NCBI GenBank assembly: GCA_030636245.1 | Contig: DAOVXI010000068.1 | Coordinates: 1 to 8,188 of the forward strand | Source of the DNA: Deltaproteobacteria bacterium | Lineage (GTDB): Bacteria; Desulfobacterota; GWC2-55-46; DRQE01 | Direction of reading: 5' to 3' | DNA: 8,188 bases | The notes under the pieces: model-generated | The model's database searches: none | What the model saw: the letters and a program-made list of their open reading frames with translations, nothing else | Told to the model about the DNA's origin: nothing | Program-made: the position numbers and the translations under genes | In this document: one piece after another, positions 4,934 through 8,188 of the stretch | Layout: every line of letters begins with the position of its first letter | Numbering within the stretch: the stretch's first letter is position 1

Positions 4934-6466
4934 TTAATCCAGGCGTGGTATCATAGGCGCTCCGGGCTTGACAATGTTGCCGTCAACAGGCGTATAGTCC
5001 TCTGTGTCGACCTCGGCCTCGAAGTTTGCGTCCTCTATCTTTTTATCTATGCCGAGACGATCCCACATCTCTTGCGCCGTTGCGGGCATAAATGGATAGA
5101 CATATAACGCGACAAGCCTGAGTCCGTCGGCAAGGTTATGCAAAACCTTTCCGAGTCGCTCGGTGTCGCCCTCTTTAGCGAGTGTCCACGGAGCACAGCG
5201 CTCAACGTAACCGTTAAGCTCACGTATGGCTTCCCATGTCGAGCTAAGTGCCTTACTGAACTCCAGGCTATCCATGTGCGCCGGGTAAGCGCCGCTGAGG
5301 GTGACGAATATATCGCTAAGCGGCGGATCGTTCACCCCGCATAGGGTGCCCTCGCAGCCCGGCACTACCCCGTCGTTATACTTCTCTATCATCGAGACGG
5401 TGCGCTGAAGAAGGTTGCCAAGGTCATTGGCAAGCTCCCCGTTTATCCTGCTCTTTAGCGACTCGATGGAAAAATCCCCGTCGCCGCCGAATGGAACCTC
5501 ACGCATCAAGAAGTAGCGGAACTGATCCGCGCCGTACTCTTCTACTACCTTAAAGGGATCAACGACATTGCCGACGGACTTGCTCATCTTCTTACCTTCA
5601 ACCGTCCACCAGCCGTGAGCGAAAACTTTTTCGGGTAACGCAAGGCCGGCGCTCATCAGGAAACTCGGCCAATAAAGTGTATGAAAGCGCAGTATGTCCT
5701 TGCCTATTATATGAAGGTCAGCGGGCCAGTATTTCTCGTAACCCTCTTCGGGAAAGCCGGTGGCCGACAAATAATTCGTCAAAGCGTCGAACCAGACATA
5801 CATAACATGCTTAGTGTCATCCGGTACGTGTATTCCCCAATCAAATGTCGTACGGCTGACGCTCAGGTCACGCAGACCTTCCTTTAAAAAACTTGTTATC
5901 TCGTTACGCCTGACATTTGGAGAGATAAACCCGGGGTTCTCCTCAATATGCTTCAGGAGCTTGTCGCCGTAAGCAGAGAGGCGGAAAAAATAACTTTCCT
6001 CCTTGAGCTTATCCACCGGCCGGTGACAATCGGGACACTTGCCCTCGACAAGCTGAAGCTCGGTGACGAAAGTCTCGCAAGGCGTACAGTACCAATCCTC
6101 ATACTCGCCAAGGAATATATCGCCTGCTTCCTTAACAAGGTTCCATATCTCGTTCACGGCCTTCTTGTGCCTGTCTTCGGTTGTGCGTATAAAGTCGTCA
6201 TTGGAGATGTTCAGCACCTTCCAAAGGTCCTGAAAACGTACCACCACTTTGTCGGCAAGCTCCTTTGGCGTCGTGCCAGCCTCGGTTGCCGCCGTCTCGA
6301 CCTTCTGCCCGTGCTCGTCGGTGCCTGTCAGGAAAAGCACATCAAAGCCCTTGAGCCTCTTGTACCTCGCGAGCACGTCCGCCGCCACCGTCGTGTAGGC
6401 ATGCCCGATGTGAGGGATATCGTTTACGTAATATATGGGTGTTGTTAAATAAAATTTACTTAGCAT
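4934..6466 (-). CDS. metG: Methionyl-tRNA synthetase (short form, no C-terminal tRNA-binding domain)
   Basis: Charges tRNA(Met) with methionine in the cytoplasm; class I synthetase of 510 residues. Seen: HIGH signature H19-I-G-H22, the GTDEHGQK block at 48-55, one zinc knuckle with C127-x2-C130 and C144-x2-C147, WFDALTNYLSA at 225-235, the KIIGKD-like block IIGKDILRFH at 253-262, and KMSKS at 293-297. The anticodon-binding helical domain follows. The protein ends in KPGAPMIPRLD, where longer homologues continue into an EMAP/Trbp111-type tRNA-binding domain, so this is the short form rather than a broken gene. The ATG at 6466 starts the standard N-terminus (FYLTTPIYYVND). No strong Shine-Dalgarno is seen. 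It follows ricT by 75 nt. Confidence 0.97.
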   Translation of the reverse strand: MLSKFYLTTPIYYVNDIPHIGHAYTTVAADVLARYKRLKGFDVLFLTGTDEHGQKVETAATEAGTTPKELADKVVVRFQDLWKVLNISNDDFIRTTEDRHKKAVNEIWNLVKEAGDIFLGEYEDWYCTPCETFVTELQLVEGKCPDCHRPVDKLKEESYFFRLSAYGDKLLKHIEENPGFISPNVRRNEITSFLKEGLRDLSVSRTTFDWGIHVPDDTKHVMYVWFDALTNYLSATGFPEEGYEKYWPADLHIIGKDILRFHTLYWPSFLMSAGLALPEKVFAHGWWTVEGKKMSKSVGNVVDPFKVVEEYGADQFRYFLMREVPFGGDGDFSIESLKSRINGELANDLGNLLQRTVSMIEKYNDGVVPGCEGTLCGVNDPPLSDIFVTLSGAYPAHMDSLEFSKALSSTWEAIRELNGYVERCAPWTLAKEGDTERLGKVLHNLADGLRLVALYVYPFMPATAQEMWDRLGIDKKIEDANFEAEVDTEDYTPVDGNIVKPGAPMIPRLD

Positions 6467-6497
6467 TATAATTTACTACCGCTCCCATTCCCTGTGT

Positions 6498-6565
6498 TCG
6501 GCTTTTTGGGTTTTTTCAAAAATAGCTTCTGCACTTACCCGTCAAGAACTCGGCTTTTTGGGTTT
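6498..6565. repeat. 16-bp direct repeat at the 3' end of ricT
   Basis: TCGGCTTTTTGGGTTT occurs at 6498-6513 and again at 6550-6565, 52 bp apart. The second copy encodes the last residues of RicT (KPKKPSS) and the first lies in the 75-bp ricT–metG spacer. This looks like a local duplication of the gene's end. No convincing terminator is present, so the operon probably reads through into metG. Confidence 0.6.
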
Positions 6566-7447
6566 GCCTCTTCTTCCTCTGCCGCGGCGTTTCTTGTTCC
6601 TTTCTTTTCCCTGCGCACCACCGGAAGCTTCTCCGGGCTTTTTAGACTCCTTTTTATCCCTCTCGAAGGGAGAGACAAAATCACTGTCGAGCCCAAGCGT
6701 CGGCACGGCACGGGCCACGATCTTAGGGCGACGCGGCGCTCCGGGCTTGCCCTCGCCTTCCTCCGTGGGACATCCGCCACATCCTTTGTCTTTCTTATTC
6801 TTCTTATGTCCGCCCTCAACATGTTCGTAGCTCAGGCAACACATGAGCCGGCCGCAAACGCCGGATATCTTGAGCGGGTTCAACGCGATGTTCTGCTCCT
6901 TCGCCATCTTGACCGTCACCGGTTCGAACGCCACCAGATGCTCGCTGCAGCAAAGCTCCCTGCCGCACGGACCGATACCGCCCACGACCTTCGCTTCATC
7001 CCTGACACCGATCTGGCGCATCTCAATTCTTGTAAAGAGTTTTCCGGCAAGCTCTTTAACCAGCCCACGGAAGTCCACCCTGTTCTCGGAGGTAAAATAG
7101 AATATAGCCTTACTCGAATCGAAGAGGTACTCTACCTTCACAAGCTTCATGGGAAGCTTGTACTCGGCTATCTTTTCAGTACATATGCGTTTGGCCTCTT
7201 CCTCACGCTCCTTATTGAAACCTTTACGCTCGAGGTCCACGTCGTCGGCACGACGGACGATCTTCTTCAGCTTATGCTTTATCGTTGACTCTTCGGTTGG
7301 CTTCGGCTTCGTGACGATACGTCCAAGGCCGATGCCTTTTTCCACCTCGACTATAACGTTGTCCCCGTTCTTAAGCTCCAAGGCTCCCGCGTCAAAGCTA
7401 TATACCTTACATGCTTTCTTAAACCTTACCCCTGCTACATTTATCAT
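6542..7447 (-). CDS. ricT: RicT/YaaT-like PSP1-domain protein
   Basis: Member of the PSP1/YaaT family, 301 residues. In Bacillus subtilis, RicT joins RicA and RicF in an Fe-S-containing complex that affects RNase Y-dependent RNA processing. The role in this lineage is inferred only. Seen: PSP1 core with VAGVRFKKACKVYSFDAG at 4-21 and a highly conserved Cys-rich stretch: GPCGRELCC (C161, C166, C167) and CGRLMCCLSYE (C198, C203, C204), then C223-G-G-C226. Residues from about 232 form a low-complexity tail that becomes strongly basic (NKKRRGRGRRGKPKK), likely disordered and possibly RNA-binding. The ATG at 7447 follows AGAGG by 9 nt and lies 21 nt after the holB stop. Placement next to holB is common in several bacterial groups. 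Confidence 0.93.
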   Translation of the reverse strand: MINVAGVRFKKACKVYSFDAGALELKNGDNVIVEVEKGIGLGRIVTKPKPTEESTIKHKLKKIVRRADDVDLERKGFNKEREEEAKRICTEKIAEYKLPMKLVKVEYLFDSSKAIFYFTSENRVDFRGLVKELAGKLFTRIEMRQIGVRDEAKVVGGIGPCGRELCCSEHLVAFEPVTVKMAKEQNIALNPLKISGVCGRLMCCLSYEHVEGGHKKNKKDKGCGGCPTEEGEGKPGAPRRPKIVARAVPTLGLDSDFVSPFERDKKESKKPGEASGGAQGKERNKKRRGRGRRGKPKKPSS

Positions 7448-7468
7448 CTTTGTCTACCTCTTATATAT

Positions 7469-8188
7469 TTACGCCGCGCCTGCTCTCTTATCCATACCTT
7501 TTAAGGTTATCATAAGTGATTCCAGCGCGAGCTGTTTATTTGCGTTCATAGGCGGCATCATCTCTCTTAAGGCGTTATCGAAAAGAGAGTAAGCCTCCAG
7601 CGTTTTTTCCATGTCTTTAAAGATAGTAAGTGCTTTATCCTCCGCGGCGGTGGCCCTTAGTGCTTCCACGCCAGAGAGGGTTACGCCGTGATCCCTGCAT
7701 ATAACCTTTGCTGTTTCAAGTACCTGGAACAACTCCGGGTCCTTCGCGTACTTCGCTGCCATCTCGACCACGCTCCCGAGCTCCCTTTTTCCTATCATCG
7801 AGAGCTTATCCAGAAACTCCTCGCACTTAGCCAAGGCATCTCCTTCCAACGCCTCAAGAGCTCTGCTTATGCTTCCCATCCCAAACCTTGCCGCAGAAAG
7901 TGCTTCGGCTTCACTGGTTTCCTGGCTACTACTTAAAAGTACCTCTTTGATCACATCTACCGTAAGCGGAGCAAAGTTTATCTTCATGCATCTTGAGATA
8001 ATGGTCGGGAGCAAAACACTTGGCCTTGCGCTCACAAGTATTATGACCGTCTCGCCGGGCGGCTCCTCAAGTGTCTTAAGAAAAGCGTTCGCGCTGCTTA
8101 AGTTCATCTTGTCAGCCTCGTCCACTATGGCAACCTTCACCCCGTGCTCGACCTTAAAGCTTAAGAGCTTTTGAAGCTCCCTTATCAC
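7469..8188 (-). CDS. holB: DNA polymerase III delta' subunit, 5' end beyond the window
   Basis: Clamp-loader subunit that helps load the beta clamp during replication. The visible 239 codons are the central and C-terminal part. Seen: Walker-B-like VAIVDEADKMN, then SSANAFLKTLEEPP, VIILVSARPSVLLPTIISRC with the SRC motif typical of delta' and gamma/tau, followed by a divergent helical C-terminal collar domain. The P-loop region and any zinc module would lie outside the window. The GTG at the edge is probably an internal Val (family pattern xIRELQ), not the start. Adjacency to ricT supports holB over dnaX. The stop TAA at 7469-7471 lies 21 nt before ricT. Confidence 0.92.
   Translation of the reverse strand: MIRELQKLLSFKVEHGVKVAIVDEADKMNLSSANAFLKTLEEPPGETVIILVSARPSVLLPTIISRCMKINFAPLTVDVIKEVLLSSSQETSEAEALSAARFGMGSISRALEALEGDALAKCEEFLDKLSMIGKRELGSVVEMAAKYAKDPELFQVLETAKVICRDHGVTLSGVEALRATAAEDKALTIFKDMEKTLEAYSLFDNALREMMPPMNANKQLALESLMITLKGMDKRAGAA

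Noticed and set aside
5948..6448. 166-codon plus-strand open frame opposite metG
   Set aside because: It is a shadow of metG with no domain and no ribosome site of note.
6503..6522. Terminator between ricT and metG (TTTTTG/CAAAAA inverted repeat)
   Set aside because: The stem is almost all A-T and has no adjacent T-run in the proper orientation.
6494..7288. 264-codon plus-strand open frame opposite ricT
   Set aside because: It is antisense to a well-conserved gene, with no recognisable domain; it reflects codon bias of ricT.
8186..8188. GTG at the window edge as the start of holB
   Set aside because: The family has a P-loop ATPase-like N-terminal region before this point, so the gene must begin outside the window.

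Overview
All eight genes lie on the minus strand and are read from right to left. The gene set suggests a Deltaproteobacteria-like bacterium (Desulfobacterota or a neighbouring phylum such as Nitrospirota). Clues are the holB–ricT–metG–tatD order, a TatD protein fused to its TatD-associated radical SAM partner, periplasmic multihaem cytochromes, and apparent use of selenocysteine. The exact lineage cannot be fixed from this sequence. UGA is a normal stop codon here: it ends ricT, the tatD fusion and the channel gene.

Region 1 (about 3496-8188) is a housekeeping operon. It holds the 3' part of holB (clamp-loader delta' subunit), ricT (PSP1/YaaT family), metG (methionyl-tRNA synthetase without the C-terminal tRNA-binding domain), and a TatD hydrolase–radical SAM fusion. 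It ends in two tandem terminator-like hairpins, the first containing the fusion gene's stop codon. Region 2 (3368-3495) is a spacer with these hairpins and an inverted pair of repeat-like copies.

Region 3 (about 32-3367) encodes envelope and redox functions. It starts with a two-TM potassium channel with a cytoplasmic RCK module. Next is a predicted lipoprotein fusing a degenerate 5'-nucleotidase/metallophosphatase fold to a tetrahaem c554-like cytochrome. Then come a DsbA-like thioredoxin-fold lipoprotein and an exported single-domain rhodanese. The last three are tightly spaced with good ribosome binding sites and probably act together outside the cytoplasmic membrane on thiol or sulfane-sulfur chemistry.

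The main discovery candidate is the rhodanese. It looks truncated at 92 residues, but the in-frame UGA at 158-160 is followed by 41 codons encoding the rest of a textbook rhodanese domain. The UGA replaces the second Cys of a CxC active loop (Y-C-T-U-P-N-E). An 8-bp perfect hairpin with a G-first loop lies 14 nt downstream, where a bacterial SECIS element is expected. This is very probably a selenoprotein that standard gene callers would truncate.
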